Positions 48,991-56,434 of a stretch of 64,000 nucleotides of DNA are shown piece by piece (the first letter of the stretch is position 1; each line of letters begins with the position of its first letter). Origin of the DNA: Streptomyces endocoffeicus. GTDB taxonomy: Bacteria; Actinomycetota; Actinomycetes; Streptomycetales; Streptomycetaceae. A program made the position numbers and the translations under genes. The notes beneath the pieces are model-generated. The model was given only the letters and a program-made list of their open reading frames with translations. It ran no database searches and had not been told where the DNA came from. The DNA lies in the NCBI RefSeq assembly GCF_016741935.1, contig NZ_JAERRG010000017.1, forward strand, positions 62,001-126,000, written 5' to 3'.

Positions 48991-50646
48991 TCAGCCGACC
49001 CTGATCTGCGAGTAGACCGGCACGCTGAACTGATTGAGCGCCACCTCGCTGAGCCGCCGCGAATAGCCCGCGCTGCCGTTCTGGTACCACAGCGGGATCG
49101 CGGGCATCCGCTCGGCGAGGATCTTCTCCGCGTCCCGGAAACCGGCGACGGCCCGGCCGTCGGCGGAGGCGGCGTTGGCCTGGTTGACCAGCCGGTCGAA
49201 GCCGGTGTCGCTGAAGTGGCCGTCGTTGGAGGAGGCGCCGGTGTAGTACAGCGGCTGGAGGAAGTTCTGGATCAGCGGATAGTCCATCTGCCAGCCGGCC
49301 CGGAACGGCCCGGTCATCTTCTTCCCCGCCATCTTGTTGCGGTAGTCGGCGAAGGTGCCGACCGGTTTGCCGACACAGGCCCGGTCGTTCCGCAGCACGG
49401 TGTTGACGCTGTTGCAGACCGCGTCCACCCAGTCCTTGTGGGAGCCGGTGTCGGCGTTGTACGTGATCGTCATCCGGCCGCCGGGCAGCCCGCCGCCCGC
49501 CTTGATCAGCTTGCGCGCCCGGACCGGGTCGTAGCGGCAGGCGTCCCCGCACAGCCCCGGCTGATAGCCGCCCTGGCGGCGCAGCACCGGCGAGGTCCAG
49601 TCGGTCGCGGGGGTGCGGGTGCCCTGGAAGATCCGCTCGGTGATCTGTGCGCGGTTGATCGCCATCGAGATGCCCCGGCGGACCTTGGCCTTCGCCGGGC
49701 CGCTCCAGGTGCGGTCGTACATCGGGAAGGTGAGGGTCTGGATGATCCCGGCGGGCTGGTTGATGTAGCGGTTTCCGAGATCGGAGCGGACGAACTTCAG
49801 CTGCTGCGCCGGGACATCGTCGACCAGATCGAGATTGCTCGCCTGGAGATCGGTGTAGGCGGTGTTGCTGTCCGTGTAGACGCGCAGGTCGACGCCCTTG
49901 TTACGGGCCTTGTCCGGGCCGGGGTAGCCGTCCCAGGCGCGCAGCTTCATCACCGAGCCCTTGGCGTACGACCGCACCTGGTACGGGCCGTTGCCGATGG
50001 GCTTCCTCAGCCAGGCGGCGTGGTCCTCGAAGAACGCCCGGGGCAGCGGCACATAGGCGTTGTAGCCGAGGGTCTTGGGCCAGGTGGAGAACTTCTGGCT
50101 GAGCCGGACGGTGAAGGTCCGGTCGTTTCTGACCCGCAGCCCGGAGAGGGCTTTGGCGGTGGGGGCGCCGCCGGAGGCGGGGTGGACCTTGTCATAGCCC
50201 TCGATGTACTCGAAGAAGTAGGCGTTGCGCTGCTTGTGGTCGATCCGGGCGCCGTAGTTCCAGGCGTTCACGAAGGACGCGGCGGTGACCTTCTCCCCAT
50301 TGGCGAACCGCCGGCCCTTCTTGAGGGTGATGGTGTAGTTCCGCTGGTCGGAGCTCTCGATCCGCTCCGCGAGCGCGTTCTTGGCCTCGCCGGTCCTCGG
50401 GTCGTAGCGCTTGAGCCCCCGGAAGATCATGTCGAGGACCTTGCCGCCCTGGACGTCATTGGTGTTGGCGGGCTCCAGCGGGTTGGGGGGATCGCCCCAG
50501 GAGGACCGGACGACACCGGCGTCGGAACCGCCGCCCCCGCCGCCGCAGGCGGTCATGGTGGTCGCGGTGGTCGCGGCCGTAACGATCAGAACGACGGCGC
50601 GTACGGAATGCCGGGCGCGCAGGGGATACGGGGCTCCGCGACGCAT
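48991..50646 (-). CDS. Peptide ABC transporter substrate-binding lipoprotein, operon 2
   Basis: This 551-residue SBP_bac_5 protein starts at ATG 50646 after GGGAGG. Its signal contains AVVLIVTAATTATTMTAC (lipobox MTAC) followed by six glycines. Motifs are SWGDPPNPLEPANTNDVQGG, LDMIFRGLKRYDPRTGEA and PIGNGPYQVRSYAKGS. A four-cysteine mature domain (GLCGDACRYD, DAVCNSV, RACVG) could form disulfides outside the cell. It is the first gene of operon 2. The upstream sequence holds repeat copy C. Confidence 0.92.
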   Translation of the reverse strand: MRRGAPYPLRARHSVRAVVLIVTAATTATTMTACGGGGGGSDAGVVRSSWGDPPNPLEPANTNDVQGGKVLDMIFRGLKRYDPRTGEAKNALAERIESSDQRNYTITLKKGRRFANGEKVTAASFVNAWNYGARIDHKQRNAYFFEYIEGYDKVHPASGGAPTAKALSGLRVRNDRTFTVRLSQKFSTWPKTLGYNAYVPLPRAFFEDHAAWLRKPIGNGPYQVRSYAKGSVMKLRAWDGYPGPDKARNKGVDLRVYTDSNTAYTDLQASNLDLVDDVPAQQLKFVRSDLGNRYINQPAGIIQTLTFPMYDRTWSGPAKAKVRRGISMAINRAQITERIFQGTRTPATDWTSPVLRRQGGYQPGLCGDACRYDPVRARKLIKAGGGLPGGRMTITYNADTGSHKDWVDAVCNSVNTVLRNDRACVGKPVGTFADYRNKMAGKKMTGPFRAGWQMDYPLIQNFLQPLYYTGASSNDGHFSDTGFDRLVNQANAASADGRAVAGFRDAEKILAERMPAIPLWYQNGSAGYSRRLSEVALNQFSVPVYSQIRVG

Positions 50647-50688
50647 GGCGCCTCCCGACGATCCGGTCCAAGATCGGCCTTACGGGGC

Positions 50689-50796
50689 ATCCGGCGGATC
50701 TCTCCCCCTCCCTCCGCCTCCCAGACCCCGGGGTCCAGGGGCGAGGCCCCTGGTTTCGGGAAGGGGCGGGGAGGGGACTAGCCCGCCGCAGGCGGC
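50689..50796. repeat. GC-rich repeat element, copy C (internally deleted)
   Basis: These 108 bp keep both ends of the family. The left end is ATCCGGCGGATCTCTCCCCC. The right end is TTTCGGGAAGGGGCGGGGAG followed by the GCCCGCCGCAGGCG flank also seen in copy A. The long internal array is missing. It lies just upstream of operon 2 in the same left-to-right orientation as copy A. Confidence 0.65.
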
Positions 50797-51004
50797 AAGA
50801 TCCGTCGGACTCCACCTAGGCCCATCTGACATCCGCCGGGGCGACGGCGCACGTCGATGACCGCTGTCCGGGGTGGCGAGGCCGGAGGGGAGGGAAGTAG
50901 GTGTGCCATCGGGCGTCGCTTCCGCGACCTGCGCTGACCGCCGCCCACCGTGGCGAGACCGACCGTGGCGAGACCGACCGTGCCGAGACCGGCCTCGGGG
51001 AACG
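50797..51004. other. Spacer with a 15-bp triple repeat
   Basis: No gene is seen here. ACCGTGGCGAGACCG is repeated at 50947-50961 and 50962-50976, with a one-mismatch copy at 50977-50991. It ends 14 bp from the TetR stop codon. Confidence 0.7.
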
Positions 51005-51550
51005 TCACTTCGTCAGGATCGCGCTCGCGACCACATCGAAGAGGTGATCGGCGCGCGACGCGAGCGAGGGTTGATCGCCGAGCCAGGCGAGGGCCGCGAT
51101 CAGCGCGAAGAGATCGGTGCCATCGATGTCGGTCCGCGCCGTGCCCGCGGCCTGGGCACGGGCGAGGAGCCGCGTACCGGCCGCGCGCAAGGTGACGCAC
51201 GAAGCGTGGAGTGCGGATTCGGTGTCCTCGATGGCGGCTGCCATCAGCACGGTCACGCCCCGGTACTCGGTTGTCCACGCGACGCAGTCGCGCAGCCACG
51301 AAACGAGAGCGTCTTCGGGCGAGCCCGCCGTTTCGAGTTCGCCCGCCCTTGTCGTCAGCTCGTCGAAGCTCGTGTGGAGCAGGGCCTCCAGCAGCGCCTC
51401 GCGCGTCGGAAAGTGCCGGAGCAGCGTCGCGAGCCCCACACCGGCCTTGCGTGCGATGTCGCGCAGCGACGCGTCGACGCCCTGCTCGGTGAGGACGGTG
51501 CCCGCGACTGCGAGCAGGTGGTCACGGTTCTTCTTGGCGTCGGCCCGCAT
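51005..51550 (-). CDS. TetR-family transcriptional regulator
   Basis: This 181-residue regulator starts at ATG 51550 (MRADAKKNRDHLLAVAGTVL) with AGAGGGG before it. The HTH is VDASLRDIARKAGVGLATLL followed by RHFPTREALLEAL. The C-terminal ligand domain is helical (WLRDCVAWTTEYRGVTVLMA). A longer open frame to 51670 runs through the operator region and was rejected. It is divergent from the quinone oxidoreductase-like gene, with three evenly spaced 13-bp sites between them, so it probably represses both genes. Confidence 0.92.
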   Translation of the reverse strand: MRADAKKNRDHLLAVAGTVLTEQGVDASLRDIARKAGVGLATLLRHFPTREALLEALLHTSFDELTTRAGELETAGSPEDALVSWLRDCVAWTTEYRGVTVLMAAAIEDTESALHASCVTLRAAGTRLLARAQAAGTARTDIDGTDLFALIAALAWLGDQPSLASRADHLFDVVASAILTK

Positions 51551-51569
51551 CTGCCCCTCTTGACTATCC

Positions 51570-51624
51570 GGACCAGTGGTCCATATATTCGGATCAGTGG
51601 TTCGGATATATGGACCACTGATCC
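51570..51624. promoter_or_regulatory. Triple TetR operator array
   Basis: Three related 13-mers lie at exact 21-bp steps: GGACCAGTGGTCC (51570-51582), GGATCAGTGGTTC (51591-51603) and GGACCACTGATCC (51612-51624). The outer two plus ATATAT flanks form a larger near-perfect inverted repeat. The array fills the gap between the TetR gene and its divergent target. Confidence 0.85.
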
Positions 51625-51660
51625 GTTCAGCGTATCCCCTGGCAGGGGCAGGAGAAAATA

Positions 51661-52674
51661 ATGTCGACACACACGATGCGGGCGATCCGGCTGCACGACT
51701 TCGGCGGCCCCGAGGTGCTGCGTCATGAGGAGGCGCCGGTCCCCGTACCGGGGCCGGGCGAGGTGCTCGTCCGCGTGCACGCGGTCGGTATCAACCCTCC
51801 CGACTGGTACGCGCGCGAGGGAATGCCCGACGTACCTCCCGAGCTCAAGCCCCCGTTCGAGCTCCCCCTGATTCCGGGGACCGACGTCTCGGGCGTCGTG
51901 GCGGCCGTCGCCCCCGATGTCACCGGCTTCGCGGCCGGAGACGAGGTGATCGGCCTGCTGCGCTTCCCCACCGCCCTCCAGGGCAGCGCGTACGCCGAGT
52001 ACGTCACCGCGCCGGCGTCCGACCTCGCCCGCAAGCCGGCCGCCGTCGACCATGTGCGGGCCGCCGGGCTGCCCATGTCGGGGTTGACGGCGTGGCAGTA
52101 CTTGATCGAGCTCGGGCACGACCATCCCTCGCCGTTCCAGGAGGCCCGGCACCGTCCGATGGCACTCGACGGCGGGAGCACGGTGCTCATCAACGGCGCC
52201 GCCGGTGGCGTGGGGCACCTCGCTCTCCAGCTGGCCAAGTGGAAGGGGGCCCGCGTCATCGCCGTGGCCTCCGGCGCCCATGAGACGTTCCTGCGCGAGC
52301 TCGGCGCCGACGAGTTCATCGACTACACCAAGGACCGGCCCGAGGCGGCCGCCCGTGACGTCGATCTCGTCCTGGACACCGTCGGCGGCCCCGACAGCAG
52401 GCGCTTCCTGCGCACCCTCAGGCGCGGCGGGTCCCTCTACCCGGTGTACTTCGGCGAGTTCGACGACGAGGAGAACGCGAAGCTGGGCGTCACGGTCACG
52501 GCCACCCAGGTCCGCTCGAGCGGTGCGCAACTCGCCGAACTGGGGCTCCTGCTCGACGCGGGCACGGTTCGCGTCGCGGTGGACAGCACGTTTCCGCTCG
52601 CCGATGCCCGAGCGGCGCACGAACGCGCCGCCCGAGGGCATATCCAAGGCAAGATCGTGCTCACGGTCGCCTAG
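51661..52674 (+). CDS. Zinc-type alcohol dehydrogenase-like NADPH:quinone oxidoreductase
   Basis: This 337-residue MDR protein starts at ATG 51661 (MSTHTMRAIRLHDFGGPEVL). It has PGTDVSGVVAAVAPDV, the nucleotide loop INGAAGGVGHLALQLAKWKG and the C-terminal ARAAHERAARGHIQGKIVL. The zinc-ligand cysteines of true alcohol dehydrogenases are absent, so it fits the quinone/enone reductase group. Compared with relatives it has a short insert before the nucleotide loop (DHPSPFQEARHRPMALDGGS). The divergent TetR gene with its operator array probably controls it in response to an electrophile. Confidence 0.9.
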   Translation: MSTHTMRAIRLHDFGGPEVLRHEEAPVPVPGPGEVLVRVHAVGINPPDWYAREGMPDVPPELKPPFELPLIPGTDVSGVVAAVAPDVTGFAAGDEVIGLLRFPTALQGSAYAEYVTAPASDLARKPAAVDHVRAAGLPMSGLTAWQYLIELGHDHPSPFQEARHRPMALDGGSTVLINGAAGGVGHLALQLAKWKGARVIAVASGAHETFLRELGADEFIDYTKDRPEAAARDVDLVLDTVGGPDSRRFLRTLRRGGSLYPVYFGEFDDEENAKLGVTVTATQVRSSGAQLAELGLLLDAGTVRVAVDSTFPLADARAAHERAARGHIQGKIVLTVA

Positions 52675-52770
52675 GAGCGAGCCGTTCGGCCGCGTGGCGA
52701 AGGCGGAGGCATCGCTGCTCGGGAGGGGTCCCGGGCGGTCTTGAGCGGGTGGGGTTCACCCGCAAGAGGG

Positions 52771-54090
52771 TCACCAGGGACGCGGGGCCACCTCGACGCC
52801 GACCGGCTGGAGGGCGAGGGCCGGGCGGGGGTGGACGTGGTCCGGGGTGGTCAGCTCCAGCCGGAAGCGGCGCCAGATGTCGGCCACCAGGTGGACGGTC
52901 TCGGTGGTGGCCACGGCGGCTCCCACACAGACGCGCGGGCCGAGCCCGAAGGGGAAGTACGAGCCGCGGGGCACCGAGGAGGGGCCGTCGCCCAGCCAGC
53001 GCTCGGGGCGGAACGCCTCGGCCTCCTCCCAGAAGCGCGGATCGCGGTGGGCCACCCACTGGCTGACGGTGACGGTGGTCCCGGCGGGGATGAGATAGCC
53101 GCCGAAGTCGAGGTCCTCCCTCGCGTCCCGGCTGGTCAGCCAGACCGGCGGGTACAGGCGCAGCGCCTCGCGGACGACGGCGTGGGTGTAGGGCAGGGCC
53201 TCCATCCGGGACAGCCCGGCGGGGGTGGTGGCGAAGGCGGCGTCGGCCTCGGCCCGCACCCGCTCGGCGATCCGGGGGTGCCGGGCCAGCAGGACGCTCG
53301 TCCAGACCACCGCGTCATTGGTGGTCTCGAAGCCCGCCATGATCAAGGTGGCCAGCTCGTCCCGGAGTTCCTCGGGTGAGGGGGCGGGGGCGCCGTGGAC
53401 GAGGGCGTGCAGCACGGGAGCGCGCTCCGGGTCGTTCGCGGCGGGGGAGACGGCCAGGGCGTGCAGGGTGCGGTCGATGCGGGCCATCGAGCGGCGGATG
53501 CGCAGCTTGCGCGGGGTCGGCACCCACTCGGGCAGCAGCACGGGCGAGGTCGACAGGTCCATGATGGGCGCCACCAGCCGGGCCACTTCGGCGGTGTCCC
53601 GATCGCTGAACTCGTCCCCGAACATCAGCTGGGTGACCAGCCGCAGGGTCACCACGGCGATGTCGTCCTGGAGCGTACGGGCCTGGCCGGGGCGCCAGGT
53701 GCGCAGCAGCTTCTCGCCCTGGGCGTCGACGATTTCGGCCGCCCGGGTGGACAGCGACCGCCCGAACGCCGGTTGCAGCCGGTGCCGTTTCGCCTTCCAC
53801 CGGTCGCCGTCGCTGTTCATGGTGGAGTGCGGAAAGCCCTGCCGCCGCGAGCCGCGCCGGGTGTCCGCACTGGCCTTGGAGAACAGGGAGTCCCGGTCGA
53901 CCAGCATCTTCTCCACGTCGCCGGGGTCGGTCAGCAGCACGTTGTTCTCGCCGAGCCGGACCACGTCGCCGTACCGGCGCGAACAGTCGGTCAGAAAGCT
54001 CAGCGGATCGGAGGAGAAGGCGTGCAGATTGCCGAGGTATTTGTCCCCGGCGGGGCCCGGCAGGTCGGTGCGGTAAGGAGCGGCGGTCAT
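52771..54090 (-). CDS. Cytochrome P450, probable RiPP-tailoring enzyme
   Basis: This 439-residue P450 has all core motifs. The I-helix is IMAGFETTNDAVVW, ExxR is in REALRLYPPVW, the PERF-like region is FRPERW and the haem loop FPFGLGPRVCVGAAVA carries the axial cysteine (about residue 390). It is a soluble bacterial class needing ferredoxin partners, which are not nearby. The start is ATG 54090 (MTAAPYRTDLPGPAGD) with GAGGGG upstream. It follows a 27-codon peptide gene ending YSYY by 80 bp on the same strand. By analogy with cittilin, biarylitide and atropopeptide systems it would form aryl or biaryl crosslinks between the tyrosines. That function is inferred from context. Confidence 0.93.
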   Translation of the reverse strand: MTAAPYRTDLPGPAGDKYLGNLHAFSSDPLSFLTDCSRRYGDVVRLGENNVLLTDPGDVEKMLVDRDSLFSKASADTRRGSRRQGFPHSTMNSDGDRWKAKRHRLQPAFGRSLSTRAAEIVDAQGEKLLRTWRPGQARTLQDDIAVVTLRLVTQLMFGDEFSDRDTAEVARLVAPIMDLSTSPVLLPEWVPTPRKLRIRRSMARIDRTLHALAVSPAANDPERAPVLHALVHGAPAPSPEELRDELATLIMAGFETTNDAVVWTSVLLARHPRIAERVRAEADAAFATTPAGLSRMEALPYTHAVVREALRLYPPVWLTSRDAREDLDFGGYLIPAGTTVTVSQWVAHRDPRFWEEAEAFRPERWLGDGPSSVPRGSYFPFGLGPRVCVGAAVATTETVHLVADIWRRFRLELTTPDHVHPRPALALQPVGVEVAPRPW

Positions 54091-54116
54091 GGACGTCCCC
54101 TCGGATCGTGGCCGAC

Positions 54117-54153
54117 GGCGGTGGCCGCGGCATCGAACGCCGCGGCCACCGCC
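54117..54153 (-). promoter_or_regulatory. Hairpin between peptide gene and P450 gene
   Basis: GGCGGTGGCCGCGGC (54117-54131) and its perfect complement (54139-54153) form a 15-bp stem with a seven-base loop. It lies 17 bases after the peptide stop. It is positioned to act as a partial terminator or mRNA shield, giving more precursor than enzyme transcript, as in many RiPP operons. Confidence 0.75.
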
Positions 54154-54170
54154 TGCTCTCCCGCGCCGGT

Positions 54171-54254
54171 TTAGTAGTACGAGTAAGGCAGCGTGAGACG
54201 GTCCTTACGAGTGAGCCGGGCGAAGAGCGCTCCGGTGAGGATCAGCTTGCGCAT
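54171..54254 (-). CDS. 27-residue putative RiPP precursor peptide
   Basis: From ATG 54254 the gene encodes MRKLILTGALFARLTRKDRL followed by TLPYSYY and TAA. The ribosome site GGGAGGTG is nearly ideal and lies seven bases before the ATG. The Lys/Arg-rich first 20 residues fit a leader; the C-terminal YSYY fits a core. Cittilin precursors are also 27 residues and end YIYY, so only the second core residue differs in kind. A P450 gene follows on the same strand, and a -35/-10 pair lies upstream (54318-54346). It is too short for most gene callers. Function is inferred from this combination. Confidence 0.82.
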   Translation of the reverse strand: MRKLILTGALFARLTRKDRLTLPYSYY

Positions 54255-54317
54255 GGCGAACACCTCCCTCTCGTTGGGGGCCGGACGCAGTGAGGCCACT
54301 GTGCCGACATGCGCTAG

Positions 54318-54355
54318 ACAGTAAATATCCGCCGCAGAACTATCAAGAGTTGACA
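54318..54355. promoter_or_regulatory. Divergent promoter of the peptide-P450 unit and GNAT gene
   Basis: On the minus strand TTGATA (complement of 54341-54346), 17-bp spacer and TACTGT (complement of 54318-54323) fit a vegetative promoter for the peptide gene. On the plus strand TTGACA (54350-54355) is a -35 candidate facing the GNAT gene. The two -35 boxes form TCAA-gag-TTGA, an inverted repeat at 54343-54353. The region is markedly AT-rich. Confidence 0.6.
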
Positions 54356-54465
54356 ATTTCCATCAGAAGGTAGTGGATCGCTTAATTCCTTTTACCCGGT
54401 GGGTTATCCGCGTTTACCAGTTATCGAAAGGCGCTTCATTGTGTGAGTTCGCTTATGATCACGAC

Positions 54466-55260
54466 GTGTCGCAGAACGACCCGCAGAACGACCTTCAGCG
54501 CATCATCGACTTCCGGATCTCCTTCGCCCGCCGACAGGCCGGTGAAGTGCGGGAGGTGCCGGGCGGTTTTCTGGTGCTGCACCGGGAGTACGAACGCTCC
54601 CATGAGCACAATCAGCTCCATATCACCGGGCCCGCCGATCCCGAGGGGCTGCCCGCGCTCGCCGATGAGGTCATGGCCTTCCTGCCGCACCGCCGGATCA
54701 CGGTCCATGACGAGGCCCTGGGCCTGATCGCTGTGCCCGCGCTCGAACGGGCCGGGTACACCCATGTCACCGAGGTGCTGATGGTCCACACCGGGCCGGT
54801 GCCGGCGGCCGGGGCGGCCGATGTGGTGGAGCGGGAGCTGGGGCCGGATCCGCACGGGCCGCTGCGGCGGGCGGTGACGGCGCAGCAGTGGCGGTGGATG
54901 CCGGACGCGGACGAGAAGACCGTGCACGACCTCGTGGACCGGCGCGCCGCCCGGCGGGCCGGGGCCGAGGAGGTGCTCTTCCTCGCCGCCCATGACGACA
55001 GCGGCGAGATCGCCTCCTGGGCCGATCTGTATCTGGAGCCCTCCGCCGGGGTCGCCCAGATCGAGGAGGTGGCGACCGCCGAGCCGTATCTGCGCCGCGG
55101 CTACGCCGACGCCGTCCTGGCCGACGCGCTGCGCCGCGCGGCCGCCGCGGGGTGCGCGCTGCGGTTCCTCGTCGCCGACCAGGACGACTGGCCGCTGCGC
55201 TGGTACGGCCGCCGCGGGTTCACCGCCGTCGGGCGGGTGCATTCCTTCTCGCGGTTCTGA
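54466..55260 (+). CDS. GNAT-family N-acetyltransferase
   Basis: This 264-residue protein has a degenerate N-terminal half and a C-terminal GNAT core (IASWADLYLEPSAGVAQIEE, VATAEPYLRRGYADAVLADA, WYGRRGFTAVGRVHSFSRF). The acetyl-CoA loop is RRGYADAV. The start GTG 54466 was chosen because the upstream codons to 54373 are AT-rich and non-streptomycete. TATGAT at 54454-54459 would place the transcript start on the GTG, that is, a leaderless mRNA. It is divergent from the peptide-P450 unit. A role in N-acetylating the product is possible but unproven. Confidence 0.82.
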   Translation: MSQNDPQNDLQRIIDFRISFARRQAGEVREVPGGFLVLHREYERSHEHNQLHITGPADPEGLPALADEVMAFLPHRRITVHDEALGLIAVPALERAGYTHVTEVLMVHTGPVPAAGAADVVERELGPDPHGPLRRAVTAQQWRWMPDADEKTVHDLVDRRAARRAGAEEVLFLAAHDDSGEIASWADLYLEPSAGVAQIEEVATAEPYLRRGYADAVLADALRRAAAAGCALRFLVADQDDWPLRWYGRRGFTAVGRVHSFSRF

Positions 55261-55277
55261 GGCCCTGGTTCAGCTTG

Positions 55278-56408
55278 TTACGGCTCCTTGTGCGGCGGGG
55301 CCTCCGACTCCGCCGCGATGAGCGCCGGGTCCAGCACCACGTCCTCCTCGCGGGCCTCGAGCGTCGGGTCCTCGGGGAAGTGGCAGGCGGACAGGTGGCC
55401 CTCGCGGTTGCCGTCCAGGCGGATGAGCGGCGGCTCCTCCCGCGCGCATTTGTCCTGGGCCTTCCAGCAGCGGGTGCGGAAGCGGCAGCCGGAGGGCGGG
55501 TTGATGGGGGAGGGGACGTCCCCGGCGAGCCGGATGCGCTCGCGGCGGGTGGTCCCCGCGGCGTCCGGGCCGTCCTCGGCCTCCTCGGCCATCACCACCG
55601 CCGCGTCCGGCACCGCGGACAGCAGTGCGTGGGTGTACGGGTGGCGGGGGCGGTGGTAGATGGACTCGCGGTCGCCCACCTCGACCACCTTGCCCAGGTA
55701 CATCACGGCGACGCGCTGCGAGAAGTGGCGTACGACGGCGAGGTCATGGGCGATGAACAGGAAGGCGATGCCCAGCTCCCGCTGGAGTTTCTGGAGCAGA
55801 TTGACGACCTGCGCCTGGATGGAGACGTCCAGTGCCGAGACCGGCTCGTCGGCGACGATCAGCTTGGGCTCCAGGGCGAGCGCGCGGGCCACGCCGATGC
55901 GCTGGCGCTGGCCGCCGGAGAACTCGTGCGGGAAGCGGTTGTAGTGCTCGGGGTTGAGGCCCACGATCTCCAGCAGTTCGCGCACCCGGGCCTCGCGGCC
56001 GCCCGGCGGATCGATGCCGTTGATCTCCATGGGGCCGGAGATGATGGTGCCGACGGTCTGCCGGGGGTTCAGCGAGGAGTACGGATCCTGGAAGATCATC
56101 TGGATCTCGGAGCGGATCGGGGCGAGCTCCTTGCGGCCCGCGCGGGTGATGTCCCGGCCCCGGTAGGTGATGGTGCCGCTGGTGGGTTCCAGCAGCCGGG
56201 TCAGCAGCCGGCCCGTGGTGGACTTGCCGCAGCCGGACTCGCCGACCAGCCCGAAGCTCTCCCCGGCGTGCACGGTCAGATCGACCCCGTCCACCGCCTG
56301 CACGGCCCCGACCTTCCGTTTGAACGGAAAGCCGCCCATGATCGGGAAGTGTTTGGTCAGCCGCTCGGTGACCAGGAGGGGTTCGGGTGTACCCGACTCG
56401 ATGCTCAT
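55278..56408 (-). CDS. bldKE: Oligopeptide ABC transporter ATP-binding protein (BldKE-like), operon 3
   Basis: This 376-residue OppF-type ATPase has Walker A GESGCGKS, MIFQDPYSSLNPRQTVGTII, signature FSGGQRQRIGVARALA, Walker B LIVADEPVSALDV and the C-terminal cysteine motif CRFRTRCWKAQDKC with SACHFPED. An acidic stretch (AEEAEDGPDAAG) interrupts the C-terminal domain. It is the last gene of operon 3. The gene name rests on operon order (permease, binding protein, permease, two ATPases) as in S. coelicolor bldK. Confidence 0.88.
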   Translation of the reverse strand: MSIESGTPEPLLVTERLTKHFPIMGGFPFKRKVGAVQAVDGVDLTVHAGESFGLVGESGCGKSTTGRLLTRLLEPTSGTITYRGRDITRAGRKELAPIRSEIQMIFQDPYSSLNPRQTVGTIISGPMEINGIDPPGGREARVRELLEIVGLNPEHYNRFPHEFSGGQRQRIGVARALALEPKLIVADEPVSALDVSIQAQVVNLLQKLQRELGIAFLFIAHDLAVVRHFSQRVAVMYLGKVVEVGDRESIYHRPRHPYTHALLSAVPDAAVVMAEEAEDGPDAAGTTRRERIRLAGDVPSPINPPSGCRFRTRCWKAQDKCAREEPPLIRLDGNREGHLSACHFPEDPTLEAREEDVVLDPALIAAESEAPPHKEP

Positions 56409-56434
56409 GCGTCAGCGCTCCTAAGCCCTGGTCC

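Noticed and set aside
48217..50781. 854-codon open frame on the plus strand
   Set aside because: Antisense to the operon 2 permease and lipoprotein genes; compositional only.
54255..54356. 61-residue version of the RiPP peptide
   Set aside because: The upstream extension crosses the promoter, and the ribosome site GGGAGGTG sits immediately before the ATG at 54254, fixing the 27-residue start.
54373..54465. Longer N-terminus of the GNAT protein from GTG 54373
   Set aside because: These codons are AT-rich (TTAATTCCTTTTAC) and overlap promoter elements. Coding bias begins only at 54466.
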